The notes beneath the pieces were generated by a model that worked only from the letters and a program-made list of their open reading frames with translations, did not search any database and was not told the DNA's origin. Below are positions 45,398 through 61,406 of a DNA stretch of 64,000 bases, piece by piece. Where the stretch lies: the NCBI GenBank assembly GCA_950295325.1, contig OX485805.1:3038501-3102500 (forward strand), read 5' to 3'. The position numbers were made by a program, and so were the translations under genes. The DNA comes from Polytrichum commune. Its lineage: Eukaryota > Streptophyta > Polytrichopsida > Polytrichales > Polytrichaceae. Positions within the stretch are counted from its first letter, which is position 1. Every line of letters begins with the position of its first letter.

Positions 45398-48300
45398 AAC
45401 CAATTAGTGGGTTGGGCCTCTCCATTGATGTAGCAAGAGGCTAATTAACTAATAAACCACTTCTCTAATCCCCACAACCACCACAGCTTGCACATTATTG
45501 CCACTAAGGCGGATATATAAATGGAACATAAGCTGATTCGGGCAGACAAAGTGGCATGAAATTTGTGCAGTATAATTATTCGGAGATGGAGTAGAGGAAA
45601 TTGCAAGTTGTTTCATAATTTTATTCCCATGTATGTAATTAGGTACATTTTCTCAAAGACGCAAGTAAGTCGAACGCCCTTCTTGTATAGAAGAGTCTCC
45701 CCAATTTGAGCATTAAAGTATATTGGTCTGGATACGCATGCAGACAAAATGGTTAGTTCAGTGGGCACCCAAAAGTGAATGCACTTCATAATTACACTAT
45801 ACACTCTGTAATATTACACTTGTGGGAACCAAAGTTCGCATGATAGTAAGGAGGTTTGCAACGTTATCATGAACGTGTGATGAAAGAGAACTGTGAATAG
45901 CATGGAGAACCCAAATAAGCTTTTCAAAACTAACTTGTGTACAAACTCTCACGAAAATCATAACAAAGTATAATTTGATTTGTGTCTCGACCCTCCAAAG
46001 AAGTAACAAATGTACAAACTTATTTTAAAGACCTAGAGTAAATACAAACACATTAGAATAATTATGCAAAATGCTCGAGCACTTTTGGGATTGTGTGTTC
46101 GATGCTTCCATCACAAGTAAAAAAGATTGTGCAGAAAATAACGGCAATCGTTTTCCCATTGTGGTTATTTCAACCACCCTAATTTGCAGTTGCTAAACAA
46201 CTGCTTTTTTTCTTTTTCTTTTCCGACTACAATTTTATTTTATTTTAAATTGGGCGTGCAATACACCATTTCAAAGGTATTTTCAAGAAATTTTCAATTT
46301 TATATTACAAGCCCCCAAATTCCTAAAATTTTATTTGATAAACCAAGAAAACAAATATGCATTCATTTAGCGACTGCGGATCATGGTGGTAAAAAAAACC
46401 ACAACGGGAAATCGACTATGGATTCTTTTCACAATGTTTTCTACTAGTGCATGTACTTGGCCGTATTTGAACCCTTGCATCAACCTCTTTCTTCAATACA
46501 TGGACATCATTAGAATACTCTTTAATTCAAATAAAATGGTTGAGTAGTGATCACATTGGAAAGAAATTCTAAATGACTTGAAATTAAAGCAAGGGTGTTT
46601 TGAAACATCAAATTGTTTTCTTTAAAGATTTAGTAAGTCGATTATACCATTCAAAGTTCAAAAGCATATGCCAGAAAGTAAACAACATGGTCAGTGTAGG
46701 AAATTGATCATTCAATATACCGATGCCTTATGTTTTTCAGACATTTGTATTTATAGATTTGTGAGTCAAATACCTTCCAAATACAAAGAAATTTGTGTGT
46801 TTAATGCCTAAAGGTTTGACATCTTTGTGGTAAGAAAATAGTGAAGAATACAAAGAGCAACCTATCAAAAATAACAATCAACCATAGATGGTCGTTTTAG
46901 ATCTACCCATGCATCCAGTTGAAGCTTCTTGACCAAATCTCACATTTCATGACCAAGCAAATCGCATAATTTCAAAAAAAATCCACTCAATCTATTCCAT
47001 TAAAGTAATATGTATCCGCAATTTCTTGGTAGGCAAAAGATTTGGTAGATCTTGTGACCAACTCAAAGTTGCTTGGTTACCACACTAGTTCATATCATGC
47101 TAAGAACATTATCTGTAATGAAATTCAAAATAATGTTTCCAAGTTATCCCTATCCCAAGTATATATGTGACATGGAGTACATGAATGTATATTTAGGTGT
47201 TTTTGGATTTACCCCAACACGCCCAAGCGTTTTCATGTACCTTAATCCTAAAATAATGTGAAAGTTGCAAGGCCAAAGAGAAACATCTTTGTAGCACATT
47301 TTTTCTTCTTTTATAGCTCACATAGTCACATCAAGACATCTAATGTTTCAAAGTCATGTGATATCCATGTATCAATACACATTAGTTTAAAGTTCTTATG
47401 TTGTGTAAGATATAGCATCATGACGTTCAATTTTTAATTTGACAACGTGATGCTTGGATCACCAAAAACAACAATTAGCAAAATCATGAATTGCAAAGTT
47501 CTAAGCGGAAAAAACAAATTTCAATATTTTGGACACCACAACATGCAATATGCATTTAAGAAAATTTTAAACAAATTCCAAATGACCCACTAGCCTTTGC
47601 AAACCTTCTTCAAATGACAAATGCAAAAATTTAGAAATTCTTGTTGACAAATGGGAAACACAATCTCAAATATTTGAGACAACATAGTCGGTTCCAAGTA
47701 TCAAGAACAATTTCAAAAAAGAAATTTCAAGTGTTTAATTTTTTTCCAAGTTGTGTTCACAATATTGTATTTATTGTTAACAGCCAAAAACAAAAATAAT
47801 GATTTTTTGAAACCACAAAGTTGATTCCACATTTTCATAATATTTTAAGAAATAAAATTCAAATGACTAAGCATCGCATTAAAAATATTCCAAATGATCA
47901 TAAAAATTATAAATTTGTTCACAAATGATCATTCCAAATTAGAAATTAGAAATTCCAACACAAAATTTGAAACTTTTGAAAACAGAAAGTTGGTTCCAAA
48001 TTTTGAAAACGATTCAATATAGTATGCCTTACATGGAAAACAACGCTTTTAAAGCTTCCCAAACAATGTCCAAAAACTTGGAATTTGTCGTTTAGATGCA
48101 TAATACACACATTTCAAATTTTTGAAACCACAAAGTATAAATTGACCGTACTCTAATTTGTTGAAGTCCCCTTTCAGTCACTAATGAGAAGCACCTTATA
48201 CTATACCGATCTAGTAATAGTAAACAATACTACATGTTTGAAGCAACAATTTCAGGGCTGGGGATTTGTGGCACTCATGTATTTTCATTAGTGTAAGTTC

Positions 48301-49110
48301 ATTCATCTTTGCAGATGAGATGAACCACTTTAGACACTATCTTACGTCTTCGGCTCCTTGTCTCAAGGGTTTAAAAAATACCAAGTTTTAGTAGTTCTAA
48401 ATAATCCCAATCTAATCTAATACTTAAGGCAATAATATAAAGGGTGTTAGACATAAGAAAAAATGCCTCATATAGAAGCAAGTGGGTGCATCATGCGTTG
48501 CCAATCTATCATTACTAGTCCGGTTAATTTAAAGAAATTAATATGGGCGGACGTTAAATACCCCCTCACAAACTGTTGGCCATCCCGCCTAATTTCGAAG
48601 AAAACATTGCTCTTGCATTCTTGAAGGCCACTTGACTACAAATCCCATATTGAATGCACTTCACCTTCAAGGTCTAAAATCCAATATATATATATATGTG
48701 CACTTCCAATTAGTAAATAAGCAATTGATTGGGATTTCATTCTGGAAGTGAAACCATCAATCAAGCACTTAATTAACTTGGAGGTCAAAAACATTACAAA
48801 ATCCTCATTAATATTCAGGTTATAATTTTGTGACGTACCATTTTCCATTATCTTTGTCATTCTAATAATAGATTAGTACAAGTGTTCATAAGATGACCAA
48901 AATGACATAATGAAGATAGAGTATAAAACATATAACAAAAAATATTATATAGAAATCAATTTTATTTTTTAGATAATATAATATGAGGTATAAATAAATG
49001 GTATGTTATTTGGCATTAGACTTGTGGGACAACGTTATGGATGGGGTATACTCAAAAAATCATAAGTTTCTGACTATAGCCGATCTGAATTATTGTAATA
49101 TTTTATCCTC
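45398..49110. other. Long AT-rich intergenic tract
   Basis: Open frames are shorter than 90 aa and show no domain. From about 46900 to 48150 the sequence is very A-rich on the plus strand, with many repeated AAATTTC/AAACCACAAAGTT-like words, which suggests old decayed repeats. A short (AT)n lies at 48687-48698. No gene is called. Confidence 0.45.
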
Positions 49111-49379
49111 ATCACATAGGGGATCGCTATTTCCACACCTTTTTTGGCTAGATTCACACCTTTTTGCTGGTTCGGTTGGCGTTGCACTGAGGCGCTACAT
49201 ATAAGATTCTTCATGGTGCATCCGGACCGTTGATCCACCAAGGCCCATCCGAGGGCGTCAATGATCCTAGGTGGCGGTGGGGTGGGGGGCGGGGGTGGTG
49301 CTTGCCACCAAGGCGGGGTGGGGCCGTGGGCCTCATGTCTTTTTTGGGGAGGCCGGATTTAGGGTGGTGTCGGGCCTAG

Positions 49380-49535
49380 TGGCTAGGCGGGCCCAGTGGC
49401 TAGGCCTACTTATTATATAACTAGTTGGTCACCCTTACTCTACTTACTAAATAACTAGTTGGTTAGCCTTACTCTACTTACTAAATGACTAGTTGTTAGC
49501 CTTACTCTACTTACTAAATAACTAGTCATTTAGTA
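49380..49535. repeat. Tandem units of about 35 bp in the left arm
   Basis: The word ACTCTACTTACTAAAT recurs about every 32-35 bases (49437, 49472, 49506) with ACTAGTTG spacers. The matching array in the right arm at 50420-50600 has five units, so the arms differ in unit number. Confidence 0.75.
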
Positions 49536-49778
49536 AGTAGAGCAGTGTCCGAAAAGTTTTTGAAGTTATTGAGGTTAATTGCCTACCTCTTTAAAAGGGC
49601 ATAGGCTATTTCCCTCATGGCATAGGTTGCATCCTACAATATCAAATTTTTGTAAGTTGAAAACCTTTTGAGTTTTTAAGTTACCCGCCAATTGCCTTCA
49701 AAACTAATTTTTAGTAGGTTAAAATCCTTCATATCTTTTAATGTTGTAGGCTTTAAATTCAAAATTTGAGTATTAAGT

Positions 49779-49852
49779 GGTATCCTTGGTAGGAATTGAA
49801 CCTGGCTAAGCCCTTCACCACGTTTGAAGGCCAAGGATTAACCAACTCCAGC
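49779..49852 (-). repeat. tRNA-like sequence (possible SINE head)
   Basis: On the minus strand, GAGTTGGTTAATCCTTGGCC recalls the A-box half of a tRNA, and GGTTCAATTCC about 38 bases later is a good B box. The acceptor stem does not pair, so it is not a functional tRNA gene. A tRNA-derived SINE or tRNA relic inside the foldback element is possible. Confidence 0.3.
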
Positions 49853-50419
49853 AAAAACCTCGCACACACACACACACAGTTCAAATCGCTGACCTCGCAC
49901 ACACACACACAAAGTTGCTTGATCTGCGACACTTGAATTTCAACGCTGCTTGCGCGAGAGATTGAGAGAGTTGCTTGATTTGCGAGACTGTGACACTTGA
50001 ATTTCAACACAGCGAGTGAGCGAGCGAGAGAGAGAGAGAGAGAGATGCTTCACAGAGAGAGAGGAGCTGATGAGAGAGGAGTTGTGATAAATGGTATTTG
50101 TAAAGATTGGCGGGAAGGGAGTTAGGGCTATTATTGATATCCGTCTATGTGCCACCCAAGAGCCCCGAGTATTAGCCTAAAGATATGTACTTAGGTCAAC
50201 TAATTTCCCAATTTGAAGAAGGATGAATGGCTAAAATCCTCTCTTTTAAAAACTTTGTAGGCAAAATTTCCTACATGTTTTTTATCACATAGGTTGATAT
50301 CCTATGTTTTTAAATTGTCCATAGGCTCTTTGTCCTACACTTTCAAAATTTTATAGGCTAAGTCACAAATTTTGTAGGCTGCATTTACACTAGCCTTAGG
50401 CTCTTGGCGGACTATGAAG

Positions 50420-50600
50420 TAGAGTAAGGCTAATTAACTAGTTATTTAGTAAGTAGAGTAAGGGTAACCAACTAGTCATTTAGTAAGTAGAGTAAGGCTA
50501 ACCAACTAGTCATTTAGTAAGTAGAGTAAGGCTAACCAACTAGTTATTTAGTAAGTAGAGTAAGGGTGACCAACTAGTTATATAATAAGTAGGCCTAGCC
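50420..50600. repeat. Tandem units of about 35 bp in the right arm
   Basis: Five units containing TTAGTAAGTAGAGTAAGG, separated by CTAACCAACTAGT-type spacers, face the three-unit array in the left arm. Confidence 0.8.
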
Positions 50601-50887
50601 ACTGGGCCCGCCTAGCCACTAGGCCCGACACCACCCTAAATCCGGCCTCCCCCAAAAAGACATGAGGCCCACGGCCCCACCCCGCCTTGGTGGCAAGCAC
50701 CACCCCCGCCCCCCACCCCACCGCCACCTAGGATCATTGACGCCCTCGGATGGGCCTTGGTGGATCAACGGTCCGGATGCACCATGAAGAATCTTATATA
50801 TAGCGCCTCAGTGCAACGCCAACCGAACCAGCAAAAAGGTGTGAATCTAGCCAAAAAAGGTGTGGAAATAGCGATCCCCATCACATA

Positions 50888-51931
50888 TTGTATAATCTTT
50901 AAAATCACATGATGTATATTGATTATGTTGAAATAAAATTTATAATAATAATAAATTTATAATTATTGAATTGATTTTTGAATTCACCAATCTACCATAA
51001 GGTGATATATATTATTTTGGCATATTACAAATGTTTGAGCAATCAAACACGTGAAAAATAAAGGAATTATGAACAAAAAAAATGTCTATGACAACACGTC
51101 ATAATTATATGTTGCACACGTTGATATCTTGTGATATTTATCAAAATAACCATGTGGAATTAAAGCCACATCATGGCCTTGGAAACAACTCATGGGAGGT
51201 TAGAAAATAGGCTTAGAGCATCCAAGGCCACATCATTGCCCCTTGCCAACTAATTGATATTTACAAAATAGCTAGTAATTCACAATAGCTATAAATGAGA
51301 AAATTGGTCTTACATGCCAACTCGGAGGTTTTTCACTAAAGTTATCTCCATCCGAGCTTCTTGATGGACTCATCCAATTTTTGTTACTGGATGACTTTAC
51401 TTGAGTGCCATGAATCCCTAGCCCAATTTCAGCACCATCTACCTTACATGCCACGTTTTGTTTGATACATGTATTTTACACATTTTATGAATACTCGTTC
51501 ATTTACAAAATTCTCTCGGTATTTGGCAAACATGTTCTACATTTTTTCAAAATTGCAACAACAAATCCAAACATCCCAAAAGCCCATGAGATTCGGAAAC
51601 CAAAGAAAACAAGAATCAATATACTTAGGTGTAAAACAACCGAATGTTCATGTTTCATGAATGTTCCCTCCCTTGTTACTTTATAAATGCGAGGGTGCAT
51701 TAATTCCTCACCAAATTAAGAAAGGGCTGACGTCAGAGCCCACAATCAAGCAACCCTAATAATTCGACAATTGTAATACTCATCATCTCTCCGAACAATT
51801 CGACAGTCTGCATCGATTCATGCCCGATTGACTCAACCAAGCAACCTGGATTAGATTCATTTTCCAATCCCCGGCGTTTTCCTGTTTGAAATGCCATTTT
51901 AACCTTCACACATTTTGTGTGTTCCTCTTTG
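50888..51931. other. Intergenic and probable 5' flank of the methyltransferase gene
   Basis: AT-rich. Frames at 51272-51700 on both strands show no domain. The composition becomes less AT-rich from about 51780 on, as the first exon of the methyltransferase gene approaches. Confidence 0.4.
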
Positions 51932-54538
<2,607 letters not shown>

Positions 54539-54929
54539 TTGTTCACAAATTGTCATGGGTTCCCAAATCATTTGTACCAATTGTATCAATGGCAGCAGAC
54601 TACAGTAGTGATTATTTATTGCAGGCTGAAAGCCATTTCCCACAACCAAGATTTTCCAGTATTAAGTGAAATTGTTGTGTATTGGGACTTGGACCTGAAA
54701 ATGAATCTGTGAGTATTAAGCATTAAGGAGGTTGCTTAAGGTACCTACACTGATATGCACAATTAGGTTGCCTTTGCGAATAGGTTTCCTCTTTCTAAAC
54801 CCATGCAAAGCCCCTTGGGTCAGTACCAAATCACAAAAATTAACATATTTGTTCATTCATCCGTAGTGAAATTATAAGTCCTATATTTTGTTACTGTTGT
54901 AATAAATAACCAAAATAGTATGAATTTTT
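54539..54929. other. Methyltransferase 3' flank
   Basis: Contains the presumed 3' untranslated region. Similarity to the pseudogene at 39995-40990 continues to about 54735, so the duplication extended beyond the stop codon. Confidence 0.45.
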
Positions 54930-55560
54930 GTGTATTTTTGCTAATTAGCGTGGGGAACCTAAAACTTTACGTCTCTAGAAATCGCATGAGACCAAAACAT
55001 ACCCAACGTGAGGTGAAAGTACGGCAAGCATTTATAACGTGTGTCACAAATTCTCATTTAATGCTTGTGGAGTGTATCTCATTTATACAATGCGTTTACA
55101 ACTTCCGTTTCCAAGGGTTTCTTGAGAAGTATAAAGACAAACAGAAGGCACCATCGAATGATTCCATCCTTACATTTAGAAATTCAAAGTTGAACTTGTT
55201 GAACTTTGTTGAACATGATTGGAACGACGTGCATGATCAGTTTAAGTGCACGAGAATCTTCACCTTGTGAAAAACATGTAGATATAATTTCTAAAACTGT
55301 GGCAAGTGGCAACAATTTCGCTTCAGATTTACTAATCACCTTTAAACATGTTAAGAGTCATTGCCTCGAGTGCCCGGAGACAGGAAATTATTGCATAAAA
55401 CAGCACCTCTCATTCATCCAACATGAAAGCCCTGAAATAGGATGCAGTCCGGAAGTTATCTGACACCGAAATTAGCCTCAGACCAAGTCATTTTAGGTGA
55501 CTCCACCACAAACCTAGAGGATCGAGCTTTATGTAGAAAGGATGAGAATTGCGCACGAAA
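54930..55560 (+). repeat. Interspersed repeat, copy 3
   Basis: Starts with TTTTTGCTAATTAGCGTGGGG, recalling 33009 and the MITE at 29642. The stretch around CACCTCTCATTCATCCAACATG matches 33290-33310. The 116-aa frame at 54920-55270 lies in this repeat and is not considered a gene. Confidence 0.5.
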
Positions 55561-57561
55561 CAATCAAACTTCCTAGCGTTAACTCCAGACTACGACTACG
55601 ATGCTCATAATACAACTCTTTTCGAGCTCGATATGTCATATAATAGAGGTCATCAATCATGGCCCCCTTATGCTTCAAGGGTTTATATCTACTTAGTACT
55701 TTGAAACATGCAGAGGAATCTTGCGAAACATTGTTAGCATATTTCGTCAATACAAATGTTCTTTCATAATTAAACCTCGATAGAACATTTGGAGGATCAA
55801 CAAAGATGATGTATAGTTCCATCAAAGATGTGAGAACTTGTTTCATGACGTCAACATATGAGGTAAATACAGGTCATCGGTGGGCAATAAGAATCTTGAA
55901 CAAACGTGGATGTTAATAACCATCCACATTCCTGAGAAGCTGTTCTAAATGAACCCGATGAAAAACGCAAGAATATTCATGAGTTAAATTTGTCATGGAC
56001 TTCGTACAGTTCCCCAACGCGAAAATTCTGTTAATAAATCGATTCACTTCCATACGAATGGCTTACACAACCCAGCACACCTAAAAAACGCATCATAAAA
56101 ACTTCATAACTGCACCTTCAATGTCATGTGCATTGCAATACCCTGGATATATAACTGCTGAAACTCTCTGCACAAAGGAGATATCAGATGAGGTATGTTT
56201 TCAGAGCTGATTATCGGAGGCAAAAACTTACATGCATGTGCAACCCAATCCAAGCATACCAATTTTCAACATATGGTACCTTAGCCTGCATGAGTAGTGC
56301 CATTTCTTCCCTTGGAACCCAAGAAAAACTAATTGATTCGGCCGAATTATCTCTAAAAGACCACACGCAGAAATTGATCAGGTGCATGGAGCAAGTCAAT
56401 CAATTTTCTATTTTCATACACCAGGATAACAATCCAAGAGCGTAAAATCCCACGACACCCACTTGTGCCAAATTCCTGAGATGATTCTTGGAACCACCCC
56501 GCTTTTAGAAAATCTTAGCAAGGATTTTCCAAGGTACTAGAATAAAACCTAGCTGATCTGAGATTATCTGGTTTTCATAGACCCAGATTCTCAGTGGAAA
56601 CAATAATCTTATACTATGTGAGTGTGGTATGATTCTCTATCTCTAGGTGATTTGTACACCATCACAGATGACAATGTGTTGGTTAAAATTCGTTAATTGT
56701 TACATAGTTCTGTACTAGATTCATATAGATACACTACCTTTGCAACCAAGGGTACACCTCTGATCCACTGGGTGCTTGTTGAAAATACCAATCACGTTCC
56801 TTTTTGCAAGGAATAAAGTCATCCTTCCATATGCTTGCGCTGGACGAGGACGGGCTTCAAAAAAAAGTGACTGGCATACTGTAGATAGCAATATCAGCAA
56901 CTGTTAGTATATACTTACATTAAACTAAAAATACTCACAGAATTCACTACCTGAACAGATAGTTGCAGGAGTGCTGTGAAAGGAGCTAGAAAGTATAGAA
57001 ATAGTGAGTGTAGAGAAAGCACTTGTACCACATATATAGATTATCAGGCACAATGTGGCTTCCTGTTTACGATTTCAATATCTGGTTATAAGAACCAGTC
57101 ATGTTTGGCCTAGAACTAGGAGACAATCAGGAATTTCCCAGGACGTAATGTTCAGAAGCAAAGCTGTCTAGCATGGTTCATAAACTTAAGGAAATCATTA
57201 ACTCACAAATGTGGTAAAAAAGCAACATGAACACAAAATAGAAATATGAAGATAGAACCACTGTAGTGGAAGCAAGAAACTCACCGACAAAATGGTCATA
57301 CTTCATCAAGCCAGCAAAATACTTGTGGATAAAGCTAGTAAGACCTGAGAAAAGGAATTCGGATATCACTCCATGTCCACATCTAACATTCACACCACAA
57401 CACCAAAAAAGAATAAAAAATGATGACATTGTCATGATATCAGATTGCTTTTAACGACAACTTAATTATGTACACCATACCATCCAAACAAGTAAAGTAA
57501 GGAGATCAGCTGATTGGTGTACCTCATGTTTCCCATATTGAATACTCGATGACGCAATGAG
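55561..57561. other. Spacer between convergent genes
   Basis: Minus-strand frames at 55529-55846 (105 aa) and 56211-56399 (62 aa) show no recognised domain. Part of this region is probably 3' untranslated sequence or downstream introns of the 5-phosphatase transcript. Nothing definite. Confidence 0.4.
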
Positions 57562-60500
57562 CTAGTCAAAAGATTTACAGCGTTTGCGTCCATTTTTGGA
57601 TACTCTTCTAGGTCTGCAAGTTCTTTTAAGTTTGGCCTGACTAATTGCCTCCACATCAGCAATAACCTTTGCAGTAACTGGTCGATGATCAGAGAGCTGT
57701 GAGTTTACTGTCACGTAATTGAGCTGCCTTAAACCCTTTCCAGTCCAAAGAATCCGATCACACCTGAACATGCAAGGACACATATTGAGGTTGATTTTAC
57801 AAAAGTTGGAAACGAATAGGGGCATCACCCTTTGTGGAAGCCCTTCTGAAGTATTCTCTCTTGTCCTATACCTTGACAAAAGAAGCAACCACCATTTGCA
57901 CGATTGCAAGGGTCATATGATATCTAGCTTCTGATATTATAGAAACCAATACAGAAAGGCGTGCATTTTTTACATTACCATGCAGGAGTGCGTCTCTTAT
58001 CCCCTGGTTTAGCATCTTCACCATAATACTCATCAGAATCCACCACATACTTGTACGTCGGTGGAAATGAAATGGTATGCTCATGCCACCCCTCAAAAAC
58101 ACGTCCAGCATCTTTTTCGATCTTCAGCTGTAAACATCACATTTAATTGATCATAAGAATGGCTGAAGATTGAGGAGAACCATTGAAAGGAAAATAACAT
58201 GACAGGAGCCACCCAGAACCATCTTCTGCATACCTGGTCTCGTGCAAGCAGTGTCTTCCAATCACATTGATTCACTAATATCCATGTCTCCTTATCTGGC
58301 ATTTCGATTCGGTAATTTAAATCCCCAAGCCATATAATTCGGCTGCATGAAGATCATACTACAACGTCAATTGAACCCTTGAAAAGGTGATATCTTTGAT
58401 TAAAGCCAATCAAGGGGCAATGTCTTAGAAGATGTGGCAAGTTGTATTGCAAATATGACATTGTAAAGAGTCAACTACAGGGCATACTAACACTAAGACA
58501 ATTATGAACAAGGCTCAACACTATAAATATATAATGCACTCAAAGAACACCTTCGGGTAACACAAAAGCACAGTCATCAACATCAATGCAGACATGTTTC
58601 CAGGAGGTTTGAACTGACTCATGTGCCATTATTGTCTCTGGAAGCTGTGCCCCAGCAACTTTCAAAAGCCGGGGAAATGTTGTCCGCCGCAGAATATCAG
58701 ACACATCATAATTCCTGCGGAGCTCATCTCCTTCCTTATGTCCCGATGTCAAGTGTGTGCACACAAAGCAAAAGCTTGTTTGGTGGACGGACATACTCAC
58801 AGAAACAGCTCCCTGCAGCAAAATTCCCGATCAGACCTGACATGTGTATCTGACCCTGTTTTGTGCATTTTCTGGATATGTGCATCGTTTCCTTTTTTTG
58901 TAAAGGCGAAAAAGGCACTTATATGCACCCATATGTAAGAAACTGTTTGATGTCACTGAACAATTTTGGTATAATCTTCTTATATAGAAAACCACTTCCA
59001 ATATGTTAAATCCAACTGGCAGGGGCAGAAGCTTAACCATGGTGTTCTAGGAGTTCAGAAGAATCATTCGAAGATCTACTTTACTGGAATGGATAAGTAG
59101 AACAAACCTTGTTCTGGAGAAAGTTTAAAATTCCACAGCCAACAACACAAACTTTGACATTGTGAATATGTCTTCGAAGGTCTGCTCGCACCCAAATTGT
59201 TATGAACACCCCCACCATTTGTTTGCTTGCAACTCGCAAATATCGATTACAGGAATGATCAATCAGAGACCGAGAGGGGAGGTCTAAGTTTGAGTTCTCA
59301 GTCACATCGTCGTCCAGCATTGCTGCTTCATGAAGCCAGTCCTCACAGGTTTTGACGTTTCTTGTCAAATTGCGAACTGTTTCATCCATCTGCCTCTCTC
59401 TGTCCTTCATCCAATGGCTGTCACTTGACTTTAAGTTCTCCTTTAGCAACGAAGATGATTCCAGGGCATCATTATACAAAACTGTGTCCATTAAACCATC
59501 GATATCAGAAACCTCAAGAACCTCATCACTGCCATCGTCTTCAAGCCATGGCGTTGGTGGTTCACTGTAGCTGTGCAAAGGCGCCTTGGAACACTTCATT
59601 CTGTAATTTAGAGTATGGCGAATCAAGCCATCCCAAGTAGTTGTTGGAGCATCATCTTCGACGCACAACACATTATTGGTAGTAAGAGGAACAATCTCTT
59701 GAAACCTGCAGCATTCCGCTCCATGACATTACAATAGAAACCTAGAACCCAGTCTGGAACCTTCTTCACCAAAAGGAGGCATTCTCAGCTTTCTCCTATG
59801 TGTATTAAACAAGATATGTCAGACCTTATTAAATGATTGTTTTCAGCACATCATTACTTTATATTCTTGTATACTAGGTAGAAAATGTTGAAATTATGAT
59901 TGGTAACAAAGTTGTAAGGTGTGGTAAGGTGCTCCATACATTGATTCCGAATAGGTTACAAACGAAAAAATTTACCGAGCTTCCATTCTAAGAGATTCTA
60001 AACAATTGGAGTTACAATACAGGCTAGAAGTGCTTACCCAAGCACATAAATGTCAGCAGGATCTGATGTGTCTATAAAGTCATCTAAATTAATGTCATCT
60101 GGTGGAAGAAGTCCACCAACATTCCATGTGCCAACTGCGATTCTGCTCACCACAGCAAACAGACAAAATTCTCAGCAATACAAAGGAACTTAAAAGCACC
60201 ACAACTGAGATCAGGAATCAAACTAATCAAAAAGGCCAACGATTGAATAAGTAAAGCGCTGGGGACATAAGGAATGAAAAGACCTACTTGTACTCCTTAT
60301 TGACGACAAACTGGTCCCGAGGTGCGTCTGACTGTACTCGCAGCAGAACATTTTTCTCTGGCGAATCTGTCAAACCAAGAATTGAGTCAATGGGTATGCA
60401 AGTATCAAAAGATAACACTGCAAGCAACTTCGTTCTAGCTCGAAGTATGTACAAATTGATAGAATGTAGACATTTTCACTGCAAACCCTCGATTCATTCA

Positions 60501-61406
60501 TAACTGAGTTAGTTTCTAGATATAATAAATTCAGATTACAAACAAACTCTAGATATAATGACCTGAAAGAGTCATTGCTTTAATATCAAGGTCCACTTCG
60601 GACGAGCTCCTTGACTCCCCCAATTCAAGGTCTGCAAATACACAACCAGTAGTAAATACTAAGCATCATGGAGACTACACATTAAATATAACATTGTGAT
60701 AACTGCTATTGTATTTGTATAGAACTAGGCACTAGGTAGAGGTCATGTACATTGCTACATCCCAAGAAATTCCACTTCAAAGAACTGCTGAAGCCAACTC
60801 CCAAAACCTTGTCCTAGGTTATAGAAAGTGTGGGCCTGGAAAAAAACCTCACCATCAAAATCTTCAAGTTCTTCACTGGACTCTTCTGTATTAGAATCAC
60901 TGTCCTGATCAAAGTCATCTCCAGTTTGTTTGAAGTTGAACCACTTCTTTGCAAATAGCCGAGGCCAGAACTGCAAGAAAACAAATTTCCATGCAATGGT
61001 TACTGTAAAGAAAGGGTGCTTATTACAGGCAAATTTTGTGTTCAAATTGTGACAGATATATTAGTTGTATACAAAAACTCAGTATAGTATGCATGGAAAT
61101 ATGCAAATAGGAACATGCAAATAGCATTTAGGTAACCAATGTGGCTGCATCTACGTTTGTCCTTCTCCTAACACAAATAACAGAAATCTCTCTTACACAT
61201 TCCTTCAGTGACAATTTCTGCTTGTCCTACCGGCCCAGCACATTCAGATGTGGATACCCGGACCTCCAATCCTTGCGTCAAATATAGTCCAATCAATTCT
61301 TAGTGATAGTCTTTTCCTGTGACTGCAAGTCCAGTCAGTGACTCTGAACTTTTCACATCCTCAAAAGAGAGTTAAAAGGACTTACCTCAGATCGCCTGTC
61401 TTGCAT
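57562..61406 (-). CDS. Type I inositol polyphosphate 5-phosphatase (plant 5PTase)
   Basis: Hydrolyses the 5-phosphate of soluble inositol phosphates and/or phosphoinositides, in Ca2+ and phosphoinositide signalling (family knowledge). Ten coding exons join in frame to 547 aa: 61406-61386, 60970-60853, 60631-60563, 60366-60288, 60142-60038, 59705-59108, 58812-58619, 58342-58234, 58127-57979 and 57763-57562. An in-frame TAA 12 bases before the ATG fixes the start. The N-terminus reads [14 protein letters not shown], then an acidic Asp/Glu/Ser tract (about 27-47). Catalytic-domain motifs: TWNVGG (101-106), DIYVLGFQEIVPL, then a long insert of about 140 residues typical of plant members, [17 protein letters not shown] (399-407) and SDHRPV (505-510). 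All key residues (Asn, Glu, Asp/Asn pair, Asp-His) are present, so the enzyme should be active. The C-terminus is strongly basic ([20 protein letters not shown]). There is no signal peptide. Confidence 0.94.

Larger units (their letters stand above)
49119..50879. mobile_element. 1761-bp foldback/MULE-like element with long terminal inverted repeats
   Basis: The element begins GGGGATCGCTATTTCCACAC and ends with its exact inverse. The arms pair for over 350 bases almost without mismatch (the first differences are CTACATATAAG against CTATATATAAG and one indel in a T/G run). ATCACATA (49111-49118) is repeated at 50880-50887; counting an ambiguous C gives 9 bp. Inner parts of the arms contain tandem units of about 35 bp. 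The middle (about 49560-50400) has AC and AG microsatellites and no transposase. Long arms, a G-rich terminus and a target duplication of 8-9 bp fit non-autonomous Mutator-like or foldback elements. High arm identity and clean target duplication indicate a young insertion. Confidence 0.88.
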
